Shown here piece after piece: positions 36,377-44,641 of a DNA stretch of 64,000 bases. Location: NCBI RefSeq assembly GCF_003054055.1, contig NZ_QBKI01000008.1, positions 124,001 to 188,000 on the forward strand, in the 5' to 3' direction. Source of the stretch: Pontibacter mucosus. GTDB lineage: Bacteria; Bacteroidota; Bacteroidia; Cytophagales; Hymenobacteraceae. Each line of letters opens with the position of its first letter. Positions within the stretch are counted from its first letter, which is position 1. The translations under genes and the position numbers were made by a program. The notes beneath the pieces are model-generated. The model saw only the letters and a list, made by a program, of their open reading frames with translations, ran no database searches and was not told where the DNA came from.

Positions 36377-36694
36377 TTATTTTGATGGTTTTACACTAAC
36401 ATAACAGTAATGAAAGTATAGCAGCCTGCCGCAGCGCCACAGCAGCAACAGCACTGCCGGAACAGTGAGCGGGTGCGCCTCCCACGATGCGCGCCACTCG
36501 CCCCGGGCCAGGAACGCCACGCCATGCCCCAGCCCACAGCCGGGACAGCCGCTTTCCAGCACCCAACTGAACGGGCAAAAGCTTAGCAGGTGGTCGCCTC
36601 TGGGGTCCATGAGCGCCAGCAGCGTGAGCCCTACACCCCACAGCAGCGCCTCCAGCGGCGCCTTTCCAATCGTTTGCTGTATCCTGCCCCGCAT
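36377..36694 (-). CDS. DUF2752 family membrane protein
   Basis: 105 residues. The family signature is CPFSWVLESGCPGCGLGHGV (about residues 38-57), with Cys residues spaced as in DUF2752, followed by a membrane segment HPLTVPAVLLLLWRCGRLLY. The N-terminus has a first helix (ALLWGVGLTLLALMD). Function unknown. First gene of the operon with TM2. Confidence 0.88.
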   Translation of the reverse strand: MRGRIQQTIGKAPLEALLWGVGLTLLALMDPRGDHLLSFCPFSWVLESGCPGCGLGHGVAFLARGEWRASWEAHPLTVPAVLLLLWRCGRLLYFHYCYVSVKPSK

Positions 36695-36790
36695 AAAGTA
36701 GTATTTAAGCGGATTGAATGTAGTATAATTTTCTGATAATCAAAACACAGCTTGGGGATATTTGGCCTGATTAGGAGCGGCAGGGGCAAA

Positions 36791-36819
36791 AAAAAAGCTC
36801 CACAGAATGGAGCTTTTTT
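36791..36819. terminator. Terminator of the PepSY-like gene
   Basis: A 12-bp stem with A/T ends (36791-36802 with 36808-36819) around the pentaloop cagaa, 25 bases after the stop at 36844. Confidence 0.85.
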
Positions 36820-36843
36820 AAGCTTACTATATGACGTTCACAG

Positions 36844-37200
36844 TTATTCTTGACCTGAATCGGCGGCACCGCCTTTCTCATTCATTCTTACAACGCCTTC
36901 CTGACCTTCTGCATTGGTCATGGTGATTTCGTAAACCACCTCAGCGTTGGCAGCGCCCTCCTCTGGAGTTATCTTGTAGATTTCACCTACAGTCCAGTCT
37001 TTGTATACATCGCTTTTCAGAGCGTTCTTCACGGCTTCCGGCAACTGATCCTGCGTTACTAACTCGCGGTTGCCCTCAGCTTGTTGTTCTGTCTGCTGCT
37101 GTTGCTGCTGACCTTGGTTCTGGCCCTGCGTCTGCGCAACGGCATCCAGCGATGCAAATCCTAACAATCCTACTGCTGCTATTATGAATGTTGTTTTCAT
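36844..37200 (-). CDS. Secreted PepSY-like protein
   Basis: 118 residues with a signal peptide ending DAVAQ (about 23), a Gln-rich linker (GQNQGQQQQQQTEQQAEG) and a C-terminal domain (about 48-110) with QLPEAVKNALKSDVYKDWTV and a beta strand VYEITMTNAEGQEGVVRMNE, resembling the PepSY-like domain of Bacteroidota. Probably periplasmic; role unknown. A gap of 299 bases separates it from the divergent DUF2892 gene. Confidence 0.75.
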   Translation of the reverse strand: MKTTFIIAAVGLLGFASLDAVAQTQGQNQGQQQQQQTEQQAEGNRELVTQDQLPEAVKNALKSDVYKDWTVGEIYKITPEEGAANAEVVYEITMTNAEGQEGVVRMNEKGGAADSGQE

Positions 37201-37499
37201 GTTTTATGGTAGTGTAGTTCAAAATCGTACTCGGCAGGTATAGTGACAGAATCGTGCCAAACTCATAACAAAGCCTATAGCATTGATTTTTAGCCTTTAG
37301 AAGCCATAGCATAAAATCACAGGTTGTAGAATAAGCCTTGCATACTGTGCTGCAATTCCCCAATGTGTGGAAATTTTCCACAACCTAATCTTTCGCTGTT
37401 GTGGCTACAGAAAAAATTCTACCGGAAGAACAGGCTCCCGCATCTTAACAAAAGCCCCGCCCTGAAGTATAACAACAAAAAGCATTTACTTCAGATAAT

Positions 37500-37709
37500 A
37501 TGGAATGTAACGTAGGAATTGTGGAGCAAAAAGCGCGCGTGCTGGCCGGCCTGGCGCTGATTGGAATCGGGGCTTACTATGACTCTAAGCCGCTGGCGGC
37601 CGCCGGGCTGATACCCATACTTACCGGCATGCTGCGCTGGTGCCCGCTAAATGCAGCAATTGGGTACAACGGATGTGAGCCTGAGCAACGGCGGCATGAC
37701 AAAAACTAA
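37500..37709 (+). CDS. DUF2892 family small membrane protein
   Basis: 69 residues matching the YgaP-type DUF2892 pattern: NVGIVEQKARVLAGLALIGI, then a second short hydrophobic stretch and the GMLRWCPLNAAIGYNGCE tail where most members read GxCPLYxxLGxxT. Two membrane helices are expected. It heads a three-gene operon; its last 14 bases overlap the DUF393 start. Confidence 0.85.
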   Translation: MECNVGIVEQKARVLAGLALIGIGAYYDSKPLAAAGLIPILTGMLRWCPLNAAIGYNGCEPEQRRHDKN

Positions 37710-38091
37710 CGCATCAGGCCTGTCGCACCCCATGCTGGTGTACGATGGCGACTGTAGTTTCTGTAAGTACTGGGTAAACAGATGGCGCCGCAAAACGGGC
37801 GACAAGGTGAAGTATACTTCCTTTCAGGAGCTCCCGGAGGAGTTTCGCGGGACCACGCATGCGCAGTTTCGCAGGTCGGTGTACCTCTTTACAACCTATG
37901 GGCAGCGGCTGCACGGCGCTGCGGCCGTGGCTGCCCTGCTGCACCTGAGTGGCCACAGCACCTGGAACTGGCTGTACCACCGCCTGCCGCTGGCCGGCAA
38001 AGTGGCGGAGGCTGGCTACAGGATCGTGGCAGACAACCGTGACTTTTTCTTCAGACTCACGAAGCTATTCTTCAGAGACAATCCCCGATAA
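37696..38091 (+). CDS. DUF393 (DCC family) thiol-disulfide oxidoreductase-like protein
   Basis: 131 residues starting at ATG 37696 (MTKTNASGLSHPMLVYDGDC), which gives the canonical opening; the longer frame only adds residues from inside the DUF2892 gene. The DxDCxxC signature is VYDGDCSFCKYWVNRWRR, with two Cys like a thioredoxin CxxC site. RSVYLFTTYGQRLHGAAAVA and the LYHRLPLAGKVAEAGYRIVA segment fit the family. A redox or lipid-linked role is possible, unproven. Confidence 0.87.
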   Translation: MTKTNASGLSHPMLVYDGDCSFCKYWVNRWRRKTGDKVKYTSFQELPEEFRGTTHAQFRRSVYLFTTYGQRLHGAAAVAALLHLSGHSTWNWLYHRLPLAGKVAEAGYRIVADNRDFFFRLTKLFFRDNPR

Positions 38092-38101
38092 CCCGCCAAC
38101 C

Positions 38102-38629
38102 ATGCGCAGACTTATACTTTACATCGCCACCAGCCTCGATGGCTACATTGCCCGGCCTAACGGCGACACCAGCTGGCTGCACGACGAGAGGTATAGCCTG
38201 GAGGGCGAGGACTTCGGGTATGGCGCCCTGCTGCAAAGTATAGATACTACGCTGATGGGCTACAAAACCTACCAGGTTATACTTGGTTTTGATATGCCTT
38301 TCCCCTACCCCGATAAGACGAACTATGTGCTCAGCCGCAGCCCCCATGCTGACACAGCCCATGTACGGTTTGTGCGGGATGATGCCACCATTTTTGTTCA
38401 GAACCTAAAGCGGCAGCAGGGGAAGAACATCTGGCTGATTGGCGGAGGACAAATAAACACACTCCTGCTAAAGGCAGGCCTGATAGATGAGTTCATCATT
38501 ACCTACGAGCCCGTTATACTTGGGGACGGCATCCCCCTATTCGCCCAGGGCACCCCGGAGAAACAGCTGCACGTGCTGGAGAGCAGGAGCTTCCGGAACG
38601 GCTTTGTACAGCTATGGATGCAGCCGTAA
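38102..38629 (+). CDS. Dihydrofolate reductase family protein (RibD C-terminal fold)
   Basis: 175 residues from ATG 38102 (MRRLILYIATSLDGYIARPN), the classic start of the YyaP/RibD-C group. TTLMGYKTYQVIL near 45, KNIWLIGGGQINTLLLKAGL near 103 and DEFIITYEPVILGDGIPLF near 125 are diagnostic. These are NADPH-binding reductases of uncertain substrate, distinct from FolA. It is the third gene of the operon, 10 bases after DUF393. Confidence 0.9.
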   Translation: MRRLILYIATSLDGYIARPNGDTSWLHDERYSLEGEDFGYGALLQSIDTTLMGYKTYQVILGFDMPFPYPDKTNYVLSRSPHADTAHVRFVRDDATIFVQNLKRQQGKNIWLIGGGQINTLLLKAGLIDEFIITYEPVILGDGIPLFAQGTPEKQLHVLESRSFRNGFVQLWMQP

Positions 38630-38630
38630 A

Positions 38631-38670
38631 AAAACAGCCGCCCGCACGCGCATTGGCGTGGCGGCGGCTG
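38631..38670 (-). terminator. Terminator of the 78-residue gene on the minus strand
   Basis: A stem of cagccgcc / ggcggctg with a structured interior and seven T on the minus strand; it may also slow transcription out of the plus-strand operon. Confidence 0.6.
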
Positions 38671-38713
38671 CTCCCCCATCATTTTTTAAGTAGTAGTAAT
38701 CAGTAGGCTGGTG

Positions 38714-38950
38714 TTAAACCACATCAGTGGTGGGTTTTTCATCCAGTGGGCAGCTTGGGTAAATGGGTTCCTCTGCCTTGTGCTCTTTTTCCAGCCTATG
38801 CTTGCGCAATATGCGTTCCTCGTCCAGCAGCCCCTGCTCCAGGGCGTCGGTAAACTCGTGGGTGAAGCCCAGGTTATCGCTTACGGAGTTTAAGCTGTAG
38901 TTCCAGGTGTCGGAAATTGCCCCTGTAGAAGTTCTTCTGTGTCGTCTCAT
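38714..38950 (-). CDS. Small protein of unknown function
   Basis: 78 residues. The ATG at 38948-38950 (MRRHRRTSTGAISDTWNYSL) is preceded by AAGGAG with an 8-base spacing, one of the few clear Shine-Dalgarno sites in the window; it decides the start over a GTG three codons upstream. It is charged and soluble (EFTDALEQGLLDEERILRKH), without signal peptide or membrane helix. I do not recognise the family. It has a terminator downstream. Confidence 0.6.
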   Translation of the reverse strand: MRRHRRTSTGAISDTWNYSLNSVSDNLGFTHEFTDALEQGLLDEERILRKHRLEKEHKAEEPIYPSCPLDEKPTTDVV

Positions 38951-39285
38951 CTCACACACTCCTTTCTTGTTAAATAAAACTTTAAACCGGGCAAATACCT
39001 TTAAACTTATTAAAGACTATTTACAATTTATTATACGAAAGTTACTGTGCTTAGTACGCCCAAACAGTTTATTTTAATACAATTTTTTCTCGTCCAACAA
39101 CAGGTATAATCCGCCAGCAAAAGCTGCCACAGAACCATACAAGTGCTTTTTAAACGAACACTTGTTAGCCACCTCCGACCAAACGCCCTTTATTATCTAC
39201 AAAAAGGAGGATTGTATCGGTGCAAAAGCAAAAGGCCGGTACAGACAAGTGCTGCACCGGCCCCGGCAACGGCTAAAGCGCCTGC
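38951..39285. other. Intergenic gap between small gene and DEAD-box helicase
   Basis: AT-rich, no gene. It holds the helicase terminator (39234-39262) and, by position, the promoter of the 78-residue gene. Nothing else is recognised. Confidence 0.5.
39234..39262 (-). terminator. Terminator of the DEAD-box helicase gene
   Basis: Stem ggccggt / accggcc with a 15-base loop, then TTTTGCTTTT on the minus strand, 24 bases after the stop. Confidence 0.65.
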
Positions 39286-40551
39286 TTATTTTTTCTTCTT
39301 TGCCTTGGCTTTTGCCTTCTTGCTTTTGGCTGCTTTGGCTTTTTGCTCTCCCTCCTCAGCCTCTTTCAGCAGGGCCTTCCAGTCGTACTTAGCATCCGCG
39401 CTGAAGTCCAGTGTGGCCTCGTAATCCTCCTTCTCCACTTCCAGCACCTTGATATCCTTGGTAAGATACTGCTGTATCTCCTCCAGTATAGGTCTTTCCT
39501 CCAGGGCGCAGAAACTAACGGCAATACCCTTCTCGGTACCACGGCCGGTCCGGCCCACGCGGTGCACATAGTTCTCCGGCTGCTCGGGCAGGTCGTAGTT
39601 CACCACATACTCCACCCCGGGGATGTCTATGCCGCGCGCGCTCACGTCGGTGGCGATCAGCAGTTTCACCTCGCCTTTCTTAAACCGGCGCATGACCTCC
39701 AAGCGGTCTTGCTGCTCCTTGCCGCCGTGTATGCTTTCCGCCTTTATCCCCACGCGGTCCATAGCCGCCACCACACGCTCGGCGCGCACCTTGGTGCGCA
39801 CGAAGGCTAGGATCTTCTTATCCGGGTTTTCCTTCACCACACGCTCCAGAAAAAAGCGCTTGTCGTCCATCTCCACAAACATCACCGAGTGATCCACGTT
39901 TTTCGACACAGGGTCTTTGGGTGAGATCTGGATGCGTACCGGCTTGTTCACCAGCGAGTAAGCCAGCTCCTTTATCTTTTCATTGATGGTGGCCGAGAAG
40001 AACAGCGTCTGGCGCTTGCGGGGCAGCTTGCTCGTAAGCTGGCGGATGTCGTGGATAAAGCCCAGGTCCAGCATGTGGTCGGCCTCATCCAGTATCAGGA
40101 CCTCCACTCGGTGCAGGTGCAGGTGCCCCTGGCTTACCAGGTCGAACAGGCGGCCCGGCGTGGCTACCAGCACATCAATGCCCTCTTCCAGTTTCGCAAT
40201 CTGCGGCCCCTGCTCCACCCCGCCAAACACGCAAAAGGTTTCCACGCGGGTGCCGCGGCCAATCTCATTAAACACCTCGGTTATCTGCAGGGCAAGCTCC
40301 CGGGTGGGCACCATCACCACGCACTTAATGCCGTCGCCGCGCTTGCGGTTCTTGCCAAACTGCAGCCTGTCGAGCACCGGAATAGCGAAAGCAGCCGTTT
40401 TGCCTGTACCTGTTTGGGCAATAGCCAGCACGTCCTCGCCTTTCATGATGGGCGGAATGGCCTTAAACTGAATATCAGTCGGTTTTTTAAAGCCCAGCTT
40501 GCTCAGGCTTTTCTTTATCTCGTCGGAAATGCGGTAATCTTCAAACTTCAT
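39286..40551 (-). CDS. DEAD-box ATP-dependent RNA helicase (RhlE-like)
   Basis: 421 residues. All core motifs are present: Q motif FKKPTDIQFKAIPP near 22, Walker A AQTGTGKT near 46, PTRELALQ near 84, LDEADHMLD near 153, SAT near 184, and the helicase-C motifs FVRTKVRAERVV, ATDVSARGIDIPGVEYVVNY and HRVGRTGRG near 325-355. A Lys/Ala-rich tail (KAKAAKSKKAKAKAKKKK) replaces any specific RNA-binding domain. It likely works in ribosome assembly or mRNA decay, often at low temperature. Single gene. Confidence 0.95.
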   Translation of the reverse strand: MKFEDYRISDEIKKSLSKLGFKKPTDIQFKAIPPIMKGEDVLAIAQTGTGKTAAFAIPVLDRLQFGKNRKRGDGIKCVVMVPTRELALQITEVFNEIGRGTRVETFCVFGGVEQGPQIAKLEEGIDVLVATPGRLFDLVSQGHLHLHRVEVLILDEADHMLDLGFIHDIRQLTSKLPRKRQTLFFSATINEKIKELAYSLVNKPVRIQISPKDPVSKNVDHSVMFVEMDDKRFFLERVVKENPDKKILAFVRTKVRAERVVAAMDRVGIKAESIHGGKEQQDRLEVMRRFKKGEVKLLIATDVSARGIDIPGVEYVVNYDLPEQPENYVHRVGRTGRGTEKGIAVSFCALEERPILEEIQQYLTKDIKVLEVEKEDYEATLDFSADAKYDWKALLKEAEEGEQKAKAAKSKKAKAKAKKKK

Positions 40552-40729
40552 GGTGTAGCGGTATTATACTTTGCCTTGCCTATACATACGGCATAAGCAA
40601 GGTGCAAAGGTAGAGCTAATTATTGATTGTTGAGCGGTCGTCAGACGCAACAGAGGAGGGTATTGCCCGCCTGAGCTTTGGCCTTCTCCTGCAAATCATA
40701 AAAAAATATGGCGCCGGGCTAAACTTTTT

Positions 40730-40746
40730 TAATAGTAATACTATTA
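40730..40746. promoter_or_regulatory. Candidate TetR operator
   Basis: The 17-base palindrome TAATAGTAATACTATTA is perfect around its central A and lies 82 bases before the TetR gene. Its length and symmetry suit a TetR dimer, so autoregulation of the whole export operon is a reasonable inference. Confidence 0.5.
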
Positions 40747-40827
40747 CACATAAAAGCTTCCGTCACATTTTTTAGAGCAGTTGCTCGTGGGAAGTATGAC
40801 CAAAGACGCACCTTCAACACTTAATGT

Positions 40828-41505
40828 ATGGCCACCAGTATCCAGATAAACCTGAAGCACCAATCGTACCTGCGGGAGCCTGAAGGCACCGAGCTAGGCC
40901 GAAAAATCATTGCCGAAAGTATAAGGCTGCTGGACGTGCTGGGCTACGAGGATTTCACGTTTAAGAAACTGGCGGGCGAGATAGGCTCCACCGAGGCCTC
41001 CGTTTACCGCTACTTCGAAAACAAGCACAAACTGCTGGTTTACCTGGTGTCCTGGTACTGGGCCTGGCTGCACTACTTGGTCACCCTCCAGACACGGAAC
41101 ATTGCCGACCCGCGCAAGCGCCTGAGCCGGGCCATCGAGGTGATTGCCAGGGCCGGTGAGGCCGATGACCCCACTGTGTGGCACATTGACGAGCGCGCGC
41201 TGCACCGGGTAGTAGTGGCCGAGGCCTCCAAAGTATACCACACCAAAGAAGTGGACGCCGAGAACAAGGAAGGTTATTTCCTGGAGATGAAGCACTTGTG
41301 CCAGCGCCTGGCCCAGATTGTGCTGGAGATCAACCCGGACTATCCTTACCCGCACGCCCTGATGAGCACCGTGCTGGAGGCGGCGCATCAGCAGCTGTTT
41401 TTCGCGCAGCACCTGCCCTCGCTCACAAACGTCCGCTCCGAGAAGTACACGGAAACAGTGGCCTTCCTGAAACAGTTGGTTTTTGCCGCAGTAGACAACT
41501 CCTAA
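40828..41505 (+). CDS. TetR family transcriptional regulator
   Basis: 225 residues. The N-terminal helix-turn-helix is clear (about 22-70: LGRKIIAESIRLLDVLGYED, FTFKKLAGEIGSTEASVYRY, FENKHKLLVYLVSWYW). The C-terminal ligand domain is family-diverse. It lies 21 bases upstream of the ABC gene and should control the export operon, probably through the palindrome at 40730-40746. Confidence 0.9.
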   Translation: MATSIQINLKHQSYLREPEGTELGRKIIAESIRLLDVLGYEDFTFKKLAGEIGSTEASVYRYFENKHKLLVYLVSWYWAWLHYLVTLQTRNIADPRKRLSRAIEVIARAGEADDPTVWHIDERALHRVVVAEASKVYHTKEVDAENKEGYFLEMKHLCQRLAQIVLEINPDYPYPHALMSTVLEAAHQQLFFAQHLPSLTNVRSEKYTETVAFLKQLVFAAVDNS

Positions 41506-41526
41506 CCTCCTTACCTCCAAATCCGA

Positions 41527-43266
41527 ATGGATGCCAATTCAACGCATAAAAAACTGCCGCCTACCAAGCGCTTCCTGCAACTGCTGTCTATAGAGCGCCG
41601 GGAAATCCTGTACATGTACGTGTACGCCATCGCCGCGGGCCTTATCACCCTGATGGTGCCTTTAGGCATACAGAGCATCATCGGCTTTGTGTCGAGTGGG
41701 CAGGTGACCACCTCGGTGGTCGTGCTGATAAGCCTGATTGTGCTGGCCCTGCTGATTGTGGGCGGGTTGCAGGTTATGCAGCTCTGGCTGGTGGAGTTCA
41801 TCCAGCAGCGCCTGTTTGCCCGGACGGCCTCCGAGTTTGCCTACCGCATTCCCCGCTTTCAGCCGGAGGCCTTGCTAAAGTATAACCCCCCGGAGCTTAT
41901 GAACCGCTTTTTTGATGTGGTAACGCTCCAGAAGGGCCTGGCCAAGATTCTGGTGGACTTTTCCACAGCCGTGATACAAATCGTGTTTGGCCTCCTCCTG
42001 CTGTCGCTCTACCACCCATACTTTATTTTCCTGGGCCTGCTCCTGTTCATCGTGCTGATTCTGATCATCTGGCTTACGGGGGGCAAGGGCATTGATACAA
42101 GTATAAAAGAATCCACATACAAGTATAAGATGGTGGCGTGGCTCGAGGAAATGGCCCGCTCCATGAGCACCTTTAAGCTGGTGGGGCACACCAACCTGCC
42201 CATGGACCGCACCAACAGCTATGTAAAGAATTACCTTAAGGTGCGCCGGGAGCACTTTAAGGTGCTCATGACGCAGTACTATAGCTTTGTGGGCTTTAAA
42301 ACCTTTATCACGGGCGGCCTGCTGGTGCTGGGCTGTATTCTGGTGGTGCAGCAGGAAATCAACATCGGCCAGTTCGTGGCCTCTGAGATCATCATCATCA
42401 TGATCATGAACGCGGTGGAGAAGGTGATCATGAAACTGGACACGGTGTACGACGTGATGACGAGCCTGGACAAGCTCGGGCTGGTAAGCGATCTGCCGGT
42501 AGAGGAGTTTAAAGGCATAAAGCTCGATGAGCTGCCCCTGAACGGAGGGCTGAGCATACACGCCCGCAACCTAGGCTACAGGTTCCGGGATACCAAGAAA
42601 GTGGCGCTGGAGGGGCTTAACTTCACTATACAACCCTCTGAGCGGGTATGCCTGGCAGGCTTCAACAGCTCCGGGAAAAGCACCCTGATCAGCATCATAC
42701 TTGGCCTGCTGCCGTCCTACGAGGGGAGCCTGTCCTTTAACGGCATTTCCATGCACGACCTGCACAAGGGCAACCTGCGCAGCCTGATTGGCGACAACAT
42801 CGGTAAGGAGCAGGTATTTGACGGAACGCTGTTGGAGAACATTACCCTGGGCCGCAACCTGCCCATGCAGGACGTGCTCTGGGCGGTGGAGATTACGGGC
42901 CTGGCGCCCTTTGTGCACACAACGCCCGGCGGCCTGCAGGCCAGCCTCACGGGCGGCAGCATGCGCCTGCCGGGCACCATCGCGCGTAAGATAGTGATGG
43001 CCCGCAGCCTGGTGCAGCGCCCCAAACTTTTGATCGTCGACAATTACTGGGCAGGACTGGAGAAGAAGGAACGGCTGGAGTTCCTGCGCCTGCTCACTGC
43101 CCCACAGTTCGACTGGACCATGATCATCGTGTCGAACGACAAGGACATCATGCGCCTGTGCGACCGCACACTCCTGCTTCAGAACGGGCAGTTGGCTGCC
43201 GACGGACACTACGAGGAGATAAAGCACCTGGAAGTAATGCAGGAACTAATAGACGTAACCGGCTAA
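41527..43266 (+). CDS. ABC transporter with fused membrane and degenerate nucleotide-binding domains
   Basis: 579 residues. A type-I exporter membrane domain with five to six helices (about 25-300) is followed by a nucleotide-binding domain (about 345-579). Walker A is intact (GFNSSGKST near 378). The rest is not: the Q-loop reads IGDNIGKEQVFDGT (usual Gln replaced by Gly), the signature LTGGSMRLPG instead of LSGGQ, Walker B LLIVDNYW (catalytic Glu replaced by Asn), and the H-loop IIVSNDKD (His replaced by Asn). With HlyD and TolC genes directly downstream it forms a type I-like export system. No peptidase or cyclic-peptide domain. ATP hydrolysis by a homodimer is doubtful. Confidence 0.88.
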   Translation: MDANSTHKKLPPTKRFLQLLSIERREILYMYVYAIAAGLITLMVPLGIQSIIGFVSSGQVTTSVVVLISLIVLALLIVGGLQVMQLWLVEFIQQRLFARTASEFAYRIPRFQPEALLKYNPPELMNRFFDVVTLQKGLAKILVDFSTAVIQIVFGLLLLSLYHPYFIFLGLLLFIVLILIIWLTGGKGIDTSIKESTYKYKMVAWLEEMARSMSTFKLVGHTNLPMDRTNSYVKNYLKVRREHFKVLMTQYYSFVGFKTFITGGLLVLGCILVVQQEINIGQFVASEIIIIMIMNAVEKVIMKLDTVYDVMTSLDKLGLVSDLPVEEFKGIKLDELPLNGGLSIHARNLGYRFRDTKKVALEGLNFTIQPSERVCLAGFNSSGKSTLISIILGLLPSYEGSLSFNGISMHDLHKGNLRSLIGDNIGKEQVFDGTLLENITLGRNLPMQDVLWAVEITGLAPFVHTTPGGLQASLTGGSMRLPGTIARKIVMARSLVQRPKLLIVDNYWAGLEKKERLEFLRLLTAPQFDWTMIIVSNDKDIMRLCDRTLLLQNGQLAADGHYEEIKHLEVMQELIDVTG

Positions 43267-43269
43267 AGT

Positions 43270-44634
43270 ATGGCTTCAGAGCTAAACAAGATGGATAACA
43301 CAGACCACGAGCTGGAGGTAATGGCGGAGGTGCAGACGCCGCGCCTGGGCCGCACCCTTACGTACTGGCTCGGCGGAATCTTCCTGATCATTATCCTTTC
43401 GCTATTCCTCCCCTGGACGCAGAACATCCGCTCGCAGGGAACGCTTACGGCACTAACCCCACAGGACAGGCCCCAAACCGTAGAGGCGACCATTGCAGGC
43501 CGTATAGAGCAGTGGCACGTGATGGAGGGGGCTTACGTGAAGAAGGGCGACACCATTGCCAGCCTCTCGGAGGTGAAGGAAAAGTACATGGACCCGGACC
43601 TGCTGGTGCGCCTGGAGGAGCAGGTACAGGCCAAAGAGGGAGCCATGGAAGCCAACCTGGCCAAGGAAAGGGCCATGCAGGAGCAGATAAAGGCACTGCG
43701 CGAGGGCCTTAGCTTTAGCCTTCAGAAAGCGCGTAACAAGGTAGGGCAAACACGCCTGAAACTGCAAAGCGACAGCATGGAGGTGGTAGCGCAGCGCACC
43801 GAGCTGACTATAGCCGAGGCCCAGTTTGAGCGCCAGGAGAACTTGTATAAGCAGGGCCTGAAGTCGCTGACGGAGCTGGAGCAGCGCCGCCTGAAGCTAC
43901 AGGAAGCGCAGGCTAAGCTGCTCTCGCTTATCAATAAGTATGAGGCCGCACAGGCCGAGCTGCAGAACGCCCGCACCGAGCTAAACTCGCTGCAGGCAGA
44001 GTATGGCGACAAGGTTGCCAAAGCCGAAGCCGAACTCAGCGCCACCCGCTCTTACACCTTTGCCACGCAGGCAGACGTGGCCAAGCTGCAGAACGAGCTC
44101 AGCAGCACCCGCATCCGCAGCCAGTACTATCAGATTGTGGCGCCCCAGGATGGCTATGTGGTACAGACCCTGAAAGCGGGTATCGGTGAGACGATAAAGG
44201 AGGGCGAGGCGCTGGCTACCATCATGCCGCGCGACCCGCAGCTGGCCGCAGAGCTGTACATCGACGCCCTGGACCTGCCGCTCATCAAACCCGGCGATGA
44301 GGTGCGCCTGCAGTTCGAGGGGTGGCCCACCATTGTCTTCTCCGGATGGCCGGGAGCCACCTTTGGCACCTTTGGGGGCCGGGTGGCTGTAATAGACAAC
44401 ACCGGCACCAACGGCCGCTACCGCATGCTGGTAGTGCCCGACTCCGATGCTACGTCCTGGCCTGAGCCGCTCCGCGTAGGCTCGGGTGTGTATGGTTGGG
44501 CGATGCTGAAAACGGTGCCGATCTGGTACGAGATCTGGCGCCAGCTTAACAATTTTCCCCCTGACTATACTGAAACCCAGGGAGCCTCTACAGCCAATGG
44601 AAAAAAGACGTCTGAAGTCTCTCAAAAGGAATAA
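43270..44634 (+). CDS. HlyD family periplasmic adaptor (membrane fusion protein)
   Basis: 454 residues. One N-terminal membrane helix (YWLGGIFLIIILSLFLPWTQ, about 33-52), a lipoyl-like half (TIAGRIEQWHVMEGAYVKKG near 73-92), a long alpha-helical hairpin (about 110-285, rich in Glu/Gln/Ala/Lys), the second lipoyl half (VAPQDGYVVQTLKAGIGETI near 293) and a beta-barrel domain. It bridges the ABC protein and TolC. It begins 3 bases after the ABC stop. Confidence 0.9.
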   Translation: MASELNKMDNTDHELEVMAEVQTPRLGRTLTYWLGGIFLIIILSLFLPWTQNIRSQGTLTALTPQDRPQTVEATIAGRIEQWHVMEGAYVKKGDTIASLSEVKEKYMDPDLLVRLEEQVQAKEGAMEANLAKERAMQEQIKALREGLSFSLQKARNKVGQTRLKLQSDSMEVVAQRTELTIAEAQFERQENLYKQGLKSLTELEQRRLKLQEAQAKLLSLINKYEAAQAELQNARTELNSLQAEYGDKVAKAEAELSATRSYTFATQADVAKLQNELSSTRIRSQYYQIVAPQDGYVVQTLKAGIGETIKEGEALATIMPRDPQLAAELYIDALDLPLIKPGDEVRLQFEGWPTIVFSGWPGATFGTFGGRVAVIDNTGTNGRYRMLVVPDSDATSWPEPLRVGSGVYGWAMLKTVPIWYEIWRQLNNFPPDYTETQGASTANGKKTSEVSQKE

Positions 44635-44641
44635 CCTTCGC

